From Clostridiales bacterium (lineage in GTDB: Bacteria > Bacillota > Clostridia > DUOD01): a stretch of 64,000 nucleotides of DNA. The stretch covers positions 1-64,000 of the forward strand of contig DUOD01000024.1 of assembly GCA_012838995.1 (NCBI GenBank), given 5' to 3'. Numbering within the stretch: position 1 is the stretch's first letter; each line of letters begins with the position of its first letter. A program made the position numbers and the translations under genes. Below, piece after piece: positions 45,077-53,754 of the stretch. Under the pieces are notes generated by a model. The model was not told the DNA's origin. It saw only the letters and a list, made by a program, of their open reading frames with translations, and searched no databases.

Positions 45077-46333
45077 TTGGAAAAGCTAATTATTACAGGT
45101 GGCAATAGGTTAACGGGTAAAGTATCAGTAAGCGGAGCTAAGAATGCAGCAGTCGCAATAATACCGGCTGCTATACTTTGCGAAGGGGTATGTACCATAG
45201 ACAATCTGCCCTATATAGATGACGTAATAGTCTTAAAGGATATTTTAACACAAATTGGTGCCAAGGTGGATTTAACCACCGACGGTAAGATGGTCATCGA
45301 TTCTTCTGGTATAAATACCTATCGTGCCAATTACGATATAGTAAACAGGATGCGGGCCTCCTATTATCTCATAGGGGTTTTATTGGGGAGATTTGGAAAG
45401 GCTGAGGTGCCCTTTCCGGGAGGTTGCGATATAGGGGCAAGGCCGATAGATCAGCATATTAAGGGATTTTCGGCCCTGGGCGCCGATATATTCGTTGAAC
45501 ATGGAATAATAAAGGCATCGGCTAAACGGTTGGTGGGCGCGGAGATATATTTGGATGTGGTCAGCGTAGGGGCCACCATTAATATAATGTTGGCTGCCGT
45601 CAAAGCCGAGGGTAACACTACCATAGTAAACGCCGCAAAGGAGCCCCATGTGGTGGACGTAGCTAATTTTTTGAATTGCATGGGCGCCAATGTCAAGGGT
45701 GCGGGCACCGATATCATCAGGATAAAGGGATGTCAGCAGCTCAAGGGATGCAGCTATACAATAATACCTGATCAAATAGAGGCGGGTACCTTCATGATAG
45801 CTGCAGCGGCTACCATGGGCGATGTTACCGTTTGCAATGTGATACCCAAACATTTGGAGTCAGTATCCGCCAAGCTTGTGGAAATGGGCGTCACCGTTGA
45901 GGAAATGGACGATTGCATAAGGGTGAAAAATAATGCCAGGCCCAAAAAGGTGAATATAAAGACCCTGCCCTATCCGGGTTTTCCTACCGACCTACAGCAG
46001 CCCATGTCTACCCTGCTGTCCATTGCCGAGGGCACCAGTGTCATAACCGAGAATGTATGGGAAGCCAGGTACAAACACATCGAAGAGATTAAAAAAATGG
46101 GTGCCAAGGTTAAGATAGAAGACCGGGTGGCCATAATAGAAGGAGTTCCCAAGCTGTACGGCGCACCGGTAACCGCCAGTGATTTAAGGGCGGGCGCCGC
46201 ATTGGTAATAGCCGGGCTGATGGCCCATGGTAAGACCGAGATTTCCAATGTAAAATATATTGACAGGGGATATGAGAATATCGAACAAAAGCTTATCAAG
46301 TTAGGTGCCGATATCGTTAGGGTGAAAGAATAA
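45077..46333 (+). CDS. murA: UDP-N-acetylglucosamine 1-carboxyvinyltransferase
   Basis: MurA transfers enolpyruvate from PEP to UDP-GlcNAc, the first committed step of peptidoglycan synthesis. The 418-aa frame starts [23 protein letters not shown] at TTG 45077, with the substrate Lys-Asn pair in SGAKNA. The catalytic-loop Cys is expected near residue 115: the [12 protein letters not shown] segment is present, so the enzyme should be fosfomycin-sensitive. The SD at the TTG is weak (AGGA). A much stronger GGGGGGAGGTGA upstream serves a two-codon ORF (ATG TCC TGA). The track's GTG start is unlikely. Confidence 0.95.
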   Translation: MEKLIITGGNRLTGKVSVSGAKNAAVAIIPAAILCEGVCTIDNLPYIDDVIVLKDILTQIGAKVDLTTDGKMVIDSSGINTYRANYDIVNRMRASYYLIGVLLGRFGKAEVPFPGGCDIGARPIDQHIKGFSALGADIFVEHGIIKASAKRLVGAEIYLDVVSVGATINIMLAAVKAEGNTTIVNAAKEPHVVDVANFLNCMGANVKGAGTDIIRIKGCQQLKGCSYTIIPDQIEAGTFMIAAAATMGDVTVCNVIPKHLESVSAKLVEMGVTVEEMDDCIRVKNNARPKKVNIKTLPYPGFPTDLQQPMSTLLSIAEGTSVITENVWEARYKHIEEIKKMGAKVKIEDRVAIIEGVPKLYGAPVTASDLRAGAALVIAGLMAHGKTEISNVKYIDRGYENIEQKLIKLGADIVRVKE

Positions 46334-46364
46334 AAGGGATGAACCGATACCGTTCATCTTTTTT
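46334..46364 (+). terminator. terminator between murA and pcm
   Basis: AAGGGATGAAC-CGATACC-GTTCATCTTTT hairpin with a run of six U. Confidence 0.82.
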
Positions 46365-46408
46365 GTCATGCATCTGTAATTGGAAAAGGATGTAAGGGAA
46401 GGATTTGC

Positions 46409-47116
46409 ATGGCCAATTACGGTAATGATACCCAAGATAAAAATGGGAATATGGAGGATATATGGTATCGCCGGCGCCGGGAAATGGTAGACAAGCAGCT
46501 GATACCTCGGGGTATAAAAGACCGGGCGGTGCTGCGGTCTATGATGGAGGTACCCCGTCATGAATTTGTACCAGACGGTGAGAAACGTTTTGCATACCGC
46601 GACGGCCCTCTGCCCATAGGCCTTGGTCAGACCATAAGCCAACCCTATATAGTGGCCCTGATGGCCCAGGCGGCCAAGCTTACCCCGGACAGTTGCGTTT
46701 TGGAGATAGGAACCGGGAGCGGTTACAGTGCCGCTGTTTTGTCCCGGATTGTAGAGACGGTGTATACCGTAGAAAGGCACCGCAAATTAGCCGAACGAGC
46801 CCGCAGGATTTTTGACCGTTTGAATTATTCCAATATTAAAGTACATATTGGCGACGGTACAAAGGGCTGGCCGGAAAAGATGCTTTTCGATAGGATAATT
46901 ATAACGGCGAGGACGCCCGTTGTGCCGCAGGCCTTGGTGGAACAGCTGGCGCCGGGGGGGTATATGGTGGTACCGGTGGGCGACGAGGTCTTCCAAACTC
47001 TCTTTCAGTTTTACAAGAAGGAAGACGGCAGTCTTGTAAAAAAAGACCTGGGCACCGTTAGGTTTGTGCCTCTGGTTTGGGAGGACGGATGTCCGGACCC
47101 TAATTCGGGTTTATAA
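46409..47116 (+). CDS. pcm: protein-L-isoaspartate O-methyltransferase
   Basis: A 235-aa SAM-dependent enzyme that methylates isoaspartyl residues to start their repair. Motifs: PRHEFVP, the catalytic loop LGQTISQPYIVALM (near residue 73), SAM-binding VLEIGTGSGYSAAVL (near 97) and ITARTPVVPQALVEQL. There is an N-terminal extension of about 25 residues. It may repair aged proteins in spores or stationary cells. Confidence 0.95.
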   Translation: MANYGNDTQDKNGNMEDIWYRRRREMVDKQLIPRGIKDRAVLRSMMEVPRHEFVPDGEKRFAYRDGPLPIGLGQTISQPYIVALMAQAAKLTPDSCVLEIGTGSGYSAAVLSRIVETVYTVERHRKLAERARRIFDRLNYSNIKVHIGDGTKGWPEKMLFDRIIITARTPVVPQALVEQLAPGGYMVVPVGDEVFQTLFQFYKKEDGSLVKKDLGTVRFVPLVWEDGCPDPNSGL

Positions 47117-47195
47117 TTTAAAGGGTGTATGCCGGCGTGGCCATGGGATGGTATGCCGGCTCTATTCATTGTAATTCTGGTGACATTGTTGAGGA

Positions 47196-47234
47196 CGGCA
47201 GTATCCACGCCAAAGGGTATCGCCGGTTTTTTTT
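47196..47234 (+). terminator. terminator after pcm
   Basis: CGGCAGTATCC pairs with GGGTATCGCCG (one mismatch, two G-U), followed by eight U. Confidence 0.75.
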
Positions 47235-47316
47235 GTTATAATCGCCACCCGAATGGTATTAAGCAGCCACAAGCCTTACCGGTGTGTTGCCGTTTTCTTC
47301 CGTTTTAAACAATCCT

Positions 47317-47859
47317 CTATGGCGTACTCTGTCCGGTTTCATATAGATTGTTGCCGTGGACGTCTATGGCGGTAATTACAAAGAAATCTTCCACTTCCAA
47401 ACGGTATATGGCTTCCGGCCCTAAATCTTCAAAGGCTACCGGATGGCAGCTTTTAATGCTTTTGCAGATCAGTGCCCCGGCACCGCCTATGGCGGCAAAA
47501 TATACCGCTTTGTTTTTTATCATTGATTGTATAACCTCCGGTGAGCGATTGCCCTTTCCAATCATAACCTTTAGTCCCCTATCCAATAAGGGCGGTGTAT
47601 ATACATCCATCCTACCGCTGGTGGTGGGTCCGGCGGAGCCGATGACGTACCCGGGTTTGGGAGGACACGGACCGGCATAGTATATGGCCGAATTGGTAAT
47701 GTCTATGGGTAAGGATTGGTTTTTGGCTATTAATTGGTACAGCCTTTTGTGGGCCGCGTCCCTGGCGGTATAAATAACTCCCGTAAGGTATACCCTGTCA
47801 CCGGCGGTAAGGCTTTCCAGCTCTGCTTGTCCGCATGGTAAATTAAGTCTTTTTTCCAT
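47317..47859 (-). CDS. Fe-S fumarate hydratase/tartrate dehydratase beta subunit
   Basis: A 180-aa C-terminal-type subunit of class I fumarase: DRVYLTGVIYTARDAAHKR, YYAGPCPPKPGYVIGSAGPTTSGRMD (substrate loop), MIGKGNRS and AAIGGAGAL. It pairs with the alpha subunit encoded 105 bases upstream to hydrate fumarate to malate, or act on a related 2-hydroxy diacid. GAGGAGA lies eight bases before ATG 47859; the track start at 47880 overlaps that SD. Confidence 0.92.
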   Translation of the reverse strand: MEKRLNLPCGQAELESLTAGDRVYLTGVIYTARDAAHKRLYQLIAKNQSLPIDITNSAIYYAGPCPPKPGYVIGSAGPTTSGRMDVYTPPLLDRGLKVMIGKGNRSPEVIQSMIKNKAVYFAAIGGAGALICKSIKSCHPVAFEDLGPEAIYRLEVEDFFVITAIDVHGNNLYETGQSTP

Positions 47860-47964
47860 ATTCTTATCTCTCCTCACCATATTTGAGTATACAAGGAATA
47901 TAAGCTTAATGTATTAATTGATGCATTTATACAAAAACGGATTAGTAAAAAATGTTTTAAGTGT

Positions 47965-48807
47965 TTATAGGGTAACTTTCTTGTGTCTACAGGCATGGCA
48001 CTGCATATTGACGGCCACCGGCAGCCCGGCTATGTGGGTGGGGTAAACTTCTATATGCACGGCCAGCGCCGTTGTTCTGCCTCCCAGACCCTGGGGACCT
48101 ATGCCCAGTTGGTTTATGGCCTCTAAAAGTTCCCGTTCCAGTTGTGAAATATTGGGATCATCGTTGGGCTTACCCAGGGGTCGTATAAGGGACTTCTTTG
48201 ACAGCAGAGCGGCCTTTTCCATGGTGCCCCCGATGCCCACGCCTACCACTATAGGTGGGCAGGGATTGGCCCCGGCCTTTTTTACCGTGTCCACCACGAA
48301 TTTCTTTATGCCCGAAAGACCCTGGGCCGGGGTGAGCATCTTTAAGGCGCTCATGTTTTCACTGCCGAAGCCCTTGGGCGCAAAGGTGATGGTGAGTTTA
48401 TGCCCGGGTACTATTTCCGTGTGTATAACCGCCGGGGTATTGTCCCCGGTGTTCTGCCTGTTAATGGGGCTTTTTACTACGGAATTGCGCATATACCCTT
48501 TTTTGTAGCCCCGGCGGATGCCTTCGTTTATGGCGTCGTACAGGTATCCGCCTGTAATATGTACATCCTGGCCTATTTCTACAAATACTACCCCCATGCC
48601 CGTGTCCTGGCATAGGGGTATACCTTCTTTCCTGGCTATTTGTGCGTTTTCTATGAGCTGTTTAAGGATATCCCTGGCGAGGTCGGATTGTTCACTGCTG
48701 CAGGCATCCTTCAGCCGGTCTTCAACATCGGTGCCCAGGTTACAGCAGGCATCGATGGATAATTGCTCCACTTTAGTTATTATTTCATCCACATGTATCT
48801 GACGCAT
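47965..48807 (-). CDS. Fe-S fumarate hydratase/tartrate dehydratase alpha subunit
   Basis: A 280-aa class I fumarase alpha subunit carrying the [4Fe-4S] cluster: the CQDTGMGVVFVEIG cysteine (near residue 62), KGFGSENMSALKML and CPPIVVGVGIGG (near 183), with a third Cys near the C-terminus (MQCHACRHK). An oxygen-sensitive enzyme, fitting an anaerobe. AAGGAGGAC precedes ATG 48807; the track's 17-residue extension is unsupported. It is the first gene of the alpha-beta operon. Confidence 0.93.
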   Translation of the reverse strand: MRQIHVDEIITKVEQLSIDACCNLGTDVEDRLKDACSSEQSDLARDILKQLIENAQIARKEGIPLCQDTGMGVVFVEIGQDVHITGGYLYDAINEGIRRGYKKGYMRNSVVKSPINRQNTGDNTPAVIHTEIVPGHKLTITFAPKGFGSENMSALKMLTPAQGLSGIKKFVVDTVKKAGANPCPPIVVGVGIGGTMEKAALLSKKSLIRPLGKPNDDPNISQLERELLEAINQLGIGPQGLGGRTTALAVHIEVYPTHIAGLPVAVNMQCHACRHKKVTL

Positions 48808-48984
48808 GTTTTTGTCCTCCTTACCCTTCTGGCGTAATAACGAATATATTTTTGCCAAGCTTTCGCCGTATCGTTACTATGTATAGTAAACCATATAATA
48901 AAATGTTTGTAAATAAAGAAGGGAACGTTTAACAAATCCATGGGTGCATGGTATAATAACTTGAGTGGAAATGGGGGTTGTGGT

Positions 48985-49782
48985 ATGAGTCTTAAAATTT
49001 GCCCGCTATTTAGCGGCAGCAGTGGCAATGCAACGTACATAGCAAGTAAAGCCACAAGTATTTTGGTAGACGCCGGACTGAGCGGCAGGCGTATACAACA
49101 GGCCTGTTGTTGTATAGATGTGGATATAAGATCGATAGATGCGATACTGATTTCCCATGAACACAGGGATCATATTATGGGCGCAGGCATACTGTCCAGA
49201 CGGTATGACATACCTATATATGCCACCGCCCTTACCTGGGAAGCCATGGTGGATGAGCTGGGGCCGGTGGCCGACAAAAACATAAAGATAATGGATATAA
49301 ATACAGAATTTGAGATAAAGGATATGGTTGTAAAATCCTATCCCACTCCCCATGATGCCGTACAACCCGTGGGTTTTTGTTTTTTTGCTCATGGTAAAAA
49401 AATAAGTATTACCACTGATTTGGGGCATACTAATGATGAAGTCATTAAAACCATTGAAGATTCTGACCTGGTAATGCTGGAGGCCAATCACGATGTCGAG
49501 ATGTTAAAGGCAGGTCCGTATCCCTGGCACCTTAAAAGAAGGATTTTAAGTGAAAATGGCCATTTGTCCAACGGGGATGCGGGAAAGACAATATCAAAAC
49601 TGATGAAGGGTAACCTCCAAAGGGTTATTTTAGCCCATATGAGTAAAGAAAACAATTTCCCTGAACTGGCCTACCAAACTATCTGTAATATATTGGCACA
49701 ACACGGCATTGTACCGGGAAAGGACATCCAAATAGGGCTGGCCAACAGGGACAGACACAGCGGTATTTATGAAGTGGTCTAA
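48985..49782 (+). CDS. WalJ/YycJ-like metallo-beta-lactamase-fold hydrolase
   Basis: A 265-aa MBL-fold protein: SLKICPLFSGSSGNATYI, metal motif ISHEHRDHIMG (HxHxDH, near residue 57) and TTDLGHTND. It matches WalJ (YycJ), a nuclease-type MBL protein tied to cell division and wall homeostasis. Downstream order walJ-htrC-...-rlmH mirrors the Bacillus wal region, but walR, walK, walH and walI are absent here. GGGGGTTGTGG precedes ATG 48985. Confidence 0.9.
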   Translation: MSLKICPLFSGSSGNATYIASKATSILVDAGLSGRRIQQACCCIDVDIRSIDAILISHEHRDHIMGAGILSRRYDIPIYATALTWEAMVDELGPVADKNIKIMDINTEFEIKDMVVKSYPTPHDAVQPVGFCFFAHGKKISITTDLGHTNDEVIKTIEDSDLVMLEANHDVEMLKAGPYPWHLKRRILSENGHLSNGDAGKTISKLMKGNLQRVILAHMSKENNFPELAYQTICNILAQHGIVPGKDIQIGLANRDRHSGIYEVV

Positions 49783-49797
49783 ATCTACAAAAAAAGG

Positions 49798-50964
49798 ATG
49801 GTGGAAGTGGATCGGCATCATGGTGGAAACAGTGGTGGTAGGGGACGGATAGGTAAAATTGCCTTGATGGCCGTGGTCAGCAGCCTGGTGATGGGTTTAT
49901 TTATGACCTCGTGCACCGCCGGGGGGAATGTACAAAGGAATGCCATGCCACAGGCGGAGGAGTATTCGGGCGAGGATTTGACCAAACAGATGGACGTTGA
50001 GGAAAGCCGTGAGTCTTCCAGTGTTACAAAGGCGGCCAATAAGGTAATGCCCAGTGTAGTTGGGATAACAACCATACACCAAGAGGAAGATACTGTTTTT
50101 GATTCTAATCCTGAGGTGATCGAGGGTGTGGGTTCCGGTGTAATAGTGAGCGAGCAAGGGCATATTTTGACCAACGATCACGTGGCAGGGGGCGACCCCG
50201 ATGAGATAAGGGTGATACTTAGCAACGGCGAGGTGCTGGAAGGCCGTACTTTGTGGTCAGACCCCGTTTTGGATCTGGCGGTTGTCAAGGTAGAGGGCGA
50301 GGGTTTCCCGGCAGCCCAGCTGGGTGATTCCAGCAACCTGGAGGTGGGCGAACTTGCGATAGCAATAGGTACACCCCTGGGCCTTCAGTTTCAACATACC
50401 GTTACATCGGGTATTATCAGCGCCCTAAACCGTACTGTCAGGATTTCCACCGAAAGGGGCGAAAATTTTATGGAGGATCTAATACAAACCGACGCCTCCA
50501 TAAACCCGGGCAACAGCGGAGGCCCGCTTATTAACCGCGACGGCCGTGTAATAGGCATAAACACCGTTAAGGTCATCAGTGCGGAAGGCATAGGCTTTGC
50601 CATACCCATAGAGGTGGCAAAACCCGTAATAGATAGTTTTAAGGCCACCGGTACCTTTGAAACGCCCTATCTGGGGGTTTTCGCCTATGACAGGGAAGTG
50701 GCCAAGTTTTTCAACCGTGGCCTTGATATACCCAAGGGCGTGTATGTTACTTATATCGACCCCAGGGGCCCGGCGTATAAGGCGGGTATCCGGGAGAGGG
50801 ACATAATAACCGATATTGATAACAAAAGCGTGAATAGGATGATAGAATTAAGAACCGAAATATTTAAAAAACAAGTAGGCAGCGACGTTACTATAACAGT
50901 GGTAAGAAAGGGTCAGCCCCGGGATTTTACACTTAAACTGGCCAAAAGGCCGGGTGATGGATAG
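49798..50964 (+). CDS. HtrA-type serine protease with PDZ domain
   Basis: A 388-aa envelope quality-control protease. A hydrophobic N-terminal segment (IALMAVVSSLVMGLFMTSC) ends in a lipobox-like MTSC, so it may be a lipoprotein. The trypsin-like domain shows the triad LTNDHVAGG (His near 126), DPVLDLAVV (Asp near 157) and NPGNSGGPL (Ser near 241). One C-terminal PDZ follows (about 285-380, RGPAYKAGIRERDII). It sits 15 bases after walJ, like Bacillus htrC. Confidence 0.94.
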   Translation: MVEVDRHHGGNSGGRGRIGKIALMAVVSSLVMGLFMTSCTAGGNVQRNAMPQAEEYSGEDLTKQMDVEESRESSSVTKAANKVMPSVVGITTIHQEEDTVFDSNPEVIEGVGSGVIVSEQGHILTNDHVAGGDPDEIRVILSNGEVLEGRTLWSDPVLDLAVVKVEGEGFPAAQLGDSSNLEVGELAIAIGTPLGLQFQHTVTSGIISALNRTVRISTERGENFMEDLIQTDASINPGNSGGPLINRDGRVIGINTVKVISAEGIGFAIPIEVAKPVIDSFKATGTFETPYLGVFAYDREVAKFFNRGLDIPKGVYVTYIDPRGPAYKAGIRERDIITDIDNKSVNRMIELRTEIFKKQVGSDVTITVVRKGQPRDFTLKLAKRPGDG

Positions 50965-50970
50965 CCCCGT

Positions 50971-51009
50971 CCATAAAAAATACCCCTTAAGTTGGGGTAT
51001 TTTTTATGG
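50971..51009 (+). terminator. terminator after the HtrA gene
   Basis: CCATAAAAAATACCCC/GGGGTATTTTTTATGG, a perfect stem of about 15 bp with a 7-base loop; symmetrical, so it can act on both strands. Confidence 0.88.
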
Positions 51010-51067
51010 AATTTTTATTATATACTGGTATAAACCCCATCATTTAGATTAGAGAGGTGGTATGTTC

Positions 51068-52066
51068 TTGACCATAGAAAAGCGGTCTGAAGCCGCAGCT
51101 GAGCATAGGCATCCCGGTATTTTCGGCGTTAACCTGTTATATCTTATCTGCCTTACGTTGTTTGTTACAGTAGGGTATTATGTCCAAAGGGTCCATATTT
51201 ACAAGGGTCTGCTTATTACCCAGTTTGGATTAATATTGTTGCCGTCATTATTGTTCATACTGTTTACCAACAAAAACTTTAGGTATACCTTAAGGCTTAA
51301 CAGGCTCAAGTGGTCCTATCTTCCAATACTGTTTGGGATATCGATAGCCGTGTATGGGGTAGCAATATACTTATCCCTGTTATGGTCCATGGTATTGGAT
51401 GCCTTTGGCGAACTTATTCCTTCGCCGTTGCCGCCCATTAATACCGCCTGGGACTATTTAAAAAACATTCTCATTGTAGCCGGAGCCGCCGGTCTTTGTG
51501 AAGAGGTACTGTTCAGAGGTGTTATGCTTAGGGGATATGAAAGGCTGAGCATAAAAAAGGCCATTGTTGTAACCAGCTTGTTATTCGGTTTAATGCATGT
51601 CAATATACAAAACTTCATAGGGCCCGTCATATTGGGGTTTGTTATTGGCTATGCGGTATACAGGACAAACTCCATACTGGCTGGGATGGTCATCCACTTC
51701 CTGAACAACGCAATTTCCCTTACCTTTGCATATATCGGCACCCTTTTGAATAATATGTCAGGGGGTATGGCCGATGAATTTAACACACTCTCGGATTTCC
51801 CCGCCGATATGAAGACCATGGCCGTTATTGTATGGACGGTGATAGGCCTGGTTTGCTTTGCAGTGATGATGCTTTTGCTGAATATACTTAAAAAACGGAC
51901 ACAAGGGCAGGCAAAGCAGCAAATGCCATACAGCGCAGCCGACAAAGAAAAAACAAATTTTTTGCATTATTTACCCCTGGTATTCGCCGGTGTGTTGGCC
52001 GGGGTTAACCTGGTGCTCCAGATAATGGTTATAACCGGTGTGATGCCTGTGGTGCCTACGGTGTGA
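51068..52066 (+). CDS. CPBP family intramembrane metalloprotease
   Basis: A 332-aa protein with about eight membrane segments and the CAAX-protease/Abi motifs GLCEEVLFRGVML (EExxxR, near residue 148), FGLMHVN (near 178) and VIHFLNNAI (HxxxN, near 212). These enzymes cleave within membranes; roles range from prenyl-protein processing to bacteriocin immunity. AGAGGTGG ends one base before ATG 51062 and seven before TTG 51068, so I prefer the TTG. It is four bases from rlmH. Confidence 0.9.
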   Translation: MTIEKRSEAAAEHRHPGIFGVNLLYLICLTLFVTVGYYVQRVHIYKGLLITQFGLILLPSLLFILFTNKNFRYTLRLNRLKWSYLPILFGISIAVYGVAIYLSLLWSMVLDAFGELIPSPLPPINTAWDYLKNILIVAGAAGLCEEVLFRGVMLRGYERLSIKKAIVVTSLLFGLMHVNIQNFIGPVILGFVIGYAVYRTNSILAGMVIHFLNNAISLTFAYIGTLLNNMSGGMADEFNTLSDFPADMKTMAVIVWTVIGLVCFAVMMLLLNILKKRTQGQAKQQMPYSAADKEKTNFLHYLPLVFAGVLAGVNLVLQIMVITGVMPVVPTV

Positions 52067-52070
52067 GGCC

Positions 52071-52550
52071 ATGAATATAACCGTTGTTTGTGTTGGCAGG
52101 CTTAAGGAAAAGTATTTAGTCCGGGCGGTGGAGGAGTATAAAAAAAGGCTTAGGTCCTATTGTCGGCTGAAGATAATCGAGGTGGAAGATGAGAAGACAT
52201 GGGAAAATATGAGCAAAAGGGAAGAGGAACTGGTTAAGGCCAGGGAGGGTGAGCGGATTTTAAAGGCCGCAAAACCTTCGTCGTATGTCATAGCCCTTGC
52301 TATTGAAGGTGTTCAAATGTCGTCCGAGGACTTGGCTGATTATATACAGGATTTGGGTGTAAAGGGCAAAAGCGATATAACCTTCATTATAGGGGGATCG
52401 ATAGGTTTGTCGGATGAAGTACTGTCAAGGAGCCATCTAAAGCTCTCCTTTTCCCTGATGACCTTTCCCCATCAGCTTATGAGGGTAATACTCCTGGAGC
52501 AGATATACAGATCTTTTAAGATCATTAGGGGGGAGCCGTATCATAAATGA
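52071..52550 (+). CDS. rlmH: 23S rRNA (pseudouridine1915-N3)-methyltransferase
   Basis: A 159-aa SPOUT methyltransferase modifying helix 69 of 23S rRNA. It starts MNITVVCVGRLKEKYL and carries the knot motifs IALAIEGVQMSSE, FIIGGSIGLSDE (near 105) and LSFSLMTFPHQLMRVILLEQIYR at the C-terminus, all standard for RlmH. Full length. It ends the walJ-htrA-CPBP-rlmH run. Confidence 0.97.
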   Translation: MNITVVCVGRLKEKYLVRAVEEYKKRLRSYCRLKIIEVEDEKTWENMSKREEELVKAREGERILKAAKPSSYVIALAIEGVQMSSEDLADYIQDLGVKGKSDITFIIGGSIGLSDEVLSRSHLKLSFSLMTFPHQLMRVILLEQIYRSFKIIRGEPYHK

Positions 52551-52625
52551 GTCTAAAGTAGGGTTTATTAAGATTTTATTGTATACAATCTTTATGGATA
52601 GTGGTGGAATAAATTTGAAGTGGTA

Positions 52626-52745
52626 ATGACGAGAAAGTTAAATTTCACAATCCTTATTGAAAAGGATGAGGATGGAATATATATTGCTTTTGTTCCAGCA
52701 TTAAATTGTCGTGCATCCAGCAATATTCGGCAAACCGCATCATAA
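52626..52745 (+). pseudogene. HicB-like antitoxin remnant
   Basis: A 39-codon frame starting MTRKLNFTILIEKDEDGIYIA and continuing FVPALNC closely follows the N-terminal HicB pattern (IEKDEDGxYxAxVPALPGC). The expected continuation (GDTLEEALENIKEAI) is missing, and the frame turns to unrelated residues and stops. No hicA is visible beside it. This looks like a decayed antitoxin fragment. Confidence 0.65.
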
Positions 52746-53009
52746 GTAATGACGGTTTAAATAGATGGCAAGCCCGCTCTTTTAAGACAGGTCTAAACGA
52801 TGCCGACCAAAGTTTGAGCCCATTGCGGCAGCTGAATCATGGTGCGACAATTAAGCTGTTTTAGTGGAATGATTCAGCCCAAATTTTTGGACGGGGCAGA
52901 TGTTTTAAAACTTTATTTATATGCAAAGATTACTTGTCAGGTTTCCTCTCTGGTTTAAAAGGACTGTCGTTTAAGGGCTTTTGGGAGGATTTTTGTTTTT
53001 GGCCTGTTA
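52746..53009. other. gene-free spacer with an inverted repeat
   Basis: Contains GCTGAATCAT (52831-52840) and ATGATTCAGC (52869-52878), a perfect 10-bp inverted repeat around 28 bases. There is no U-tract and no ORF of note. It may be part of the debris around the hicB remnant. Confidence 0.5.
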
Positions 53010-53528
53010 TCATTTGGTTTTGACATTATCGTGTGTATTTGTCAACACCAGCACCGGCCCGTCCGATACCTTTGCAGCTTCCTTGGTACGGTTTACGATA
53101 TCGACTATCTGCATATATGCTTTTTTAGCTCCCAGCACCAGAAGGGGTACCCCGATAAAGTCTATACCCAGGCCACGGGAAAAGAACCCTCCCACTGACA
53201 TGGAAAAGGGTACGGTGGGAGACATGTTGGAAAATATAATTTTTTCGGTAAGTTTAAATTCATTATGAAGAAGGGTAATCAAGTCTTTCAGGCATGGGAT
53301 GAGGATTTTTGATGTACCTCGCCCGATAGTGAATACTTTATTACCCTCTTCGTCCGTTCCTCTGTATATAATTTTGCCCCTATCCTTGGAATTAAGCTTG
53401 TTAAAATAATCGGTGCCCAGTATCTCTTCCGTGGTCGGTATTCTGTCCGCGGGCAGTTTTTTTAGATGTATAGCCGATGCCAAGGAAGATGAATGGGTAC
53501 CTCCAAAGCAATTATAAATAAAGATTAT
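53010..53528 (-). CDS. DUF3189 family protein, apparent ATA start
   Basis: A clostridial protein of unknown function with the DUF3189 start pattern FIYNCFGGTHSSSLASAIHL and conserved GGFFSRGLGIDFIG in the C-terminal half. The track starts at ATG 53648 and adds 40 unrelated residues. A strong AGGGGGAG lies seven bases before an in-frame ATA at 53528-53526, which would give MIFIYNCFGGTHSS, exactly where relatives begin. The 172-aa product is near family length. The ATG start remains possible but has no SD. Confidence 0.8.
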   Translation of the reverse strand: MIFIYNCFGGTHSSSLASAIHLKKLPADRIPTTEEILGTDYFNKLNSKDRGKIIYRGTDEEGNKVFTIGRGTSKILIPCLKDLITLLHNEFKLTEKIIFSNMSPTVPFSMSVGGFFSRGLGIDFIGVPLLVLGAKKAYMQIVDIVNRTKEAAKVSDGPVLVLTNTHDNVKTK

Positions 53529-53754
53529 TGTATTTCTCCCCCTTATTTTGTGGCCGGTGCCGGCGGTAACGGCTAAAGCACAGCAAATTATTTTTATATC
53601 ATCCATAATGACAATTTTAGTATGTACATTACCATAATAAAAATACACCGCGGTATTACTGTATAATAGAATTAACTATGGTAAACTAAAATCAGCCGGC
53701 ATGTGTTAAAGACTATTTTTATTCTTATTTTTATTGTGGAAGGGTTTAAGTGAT

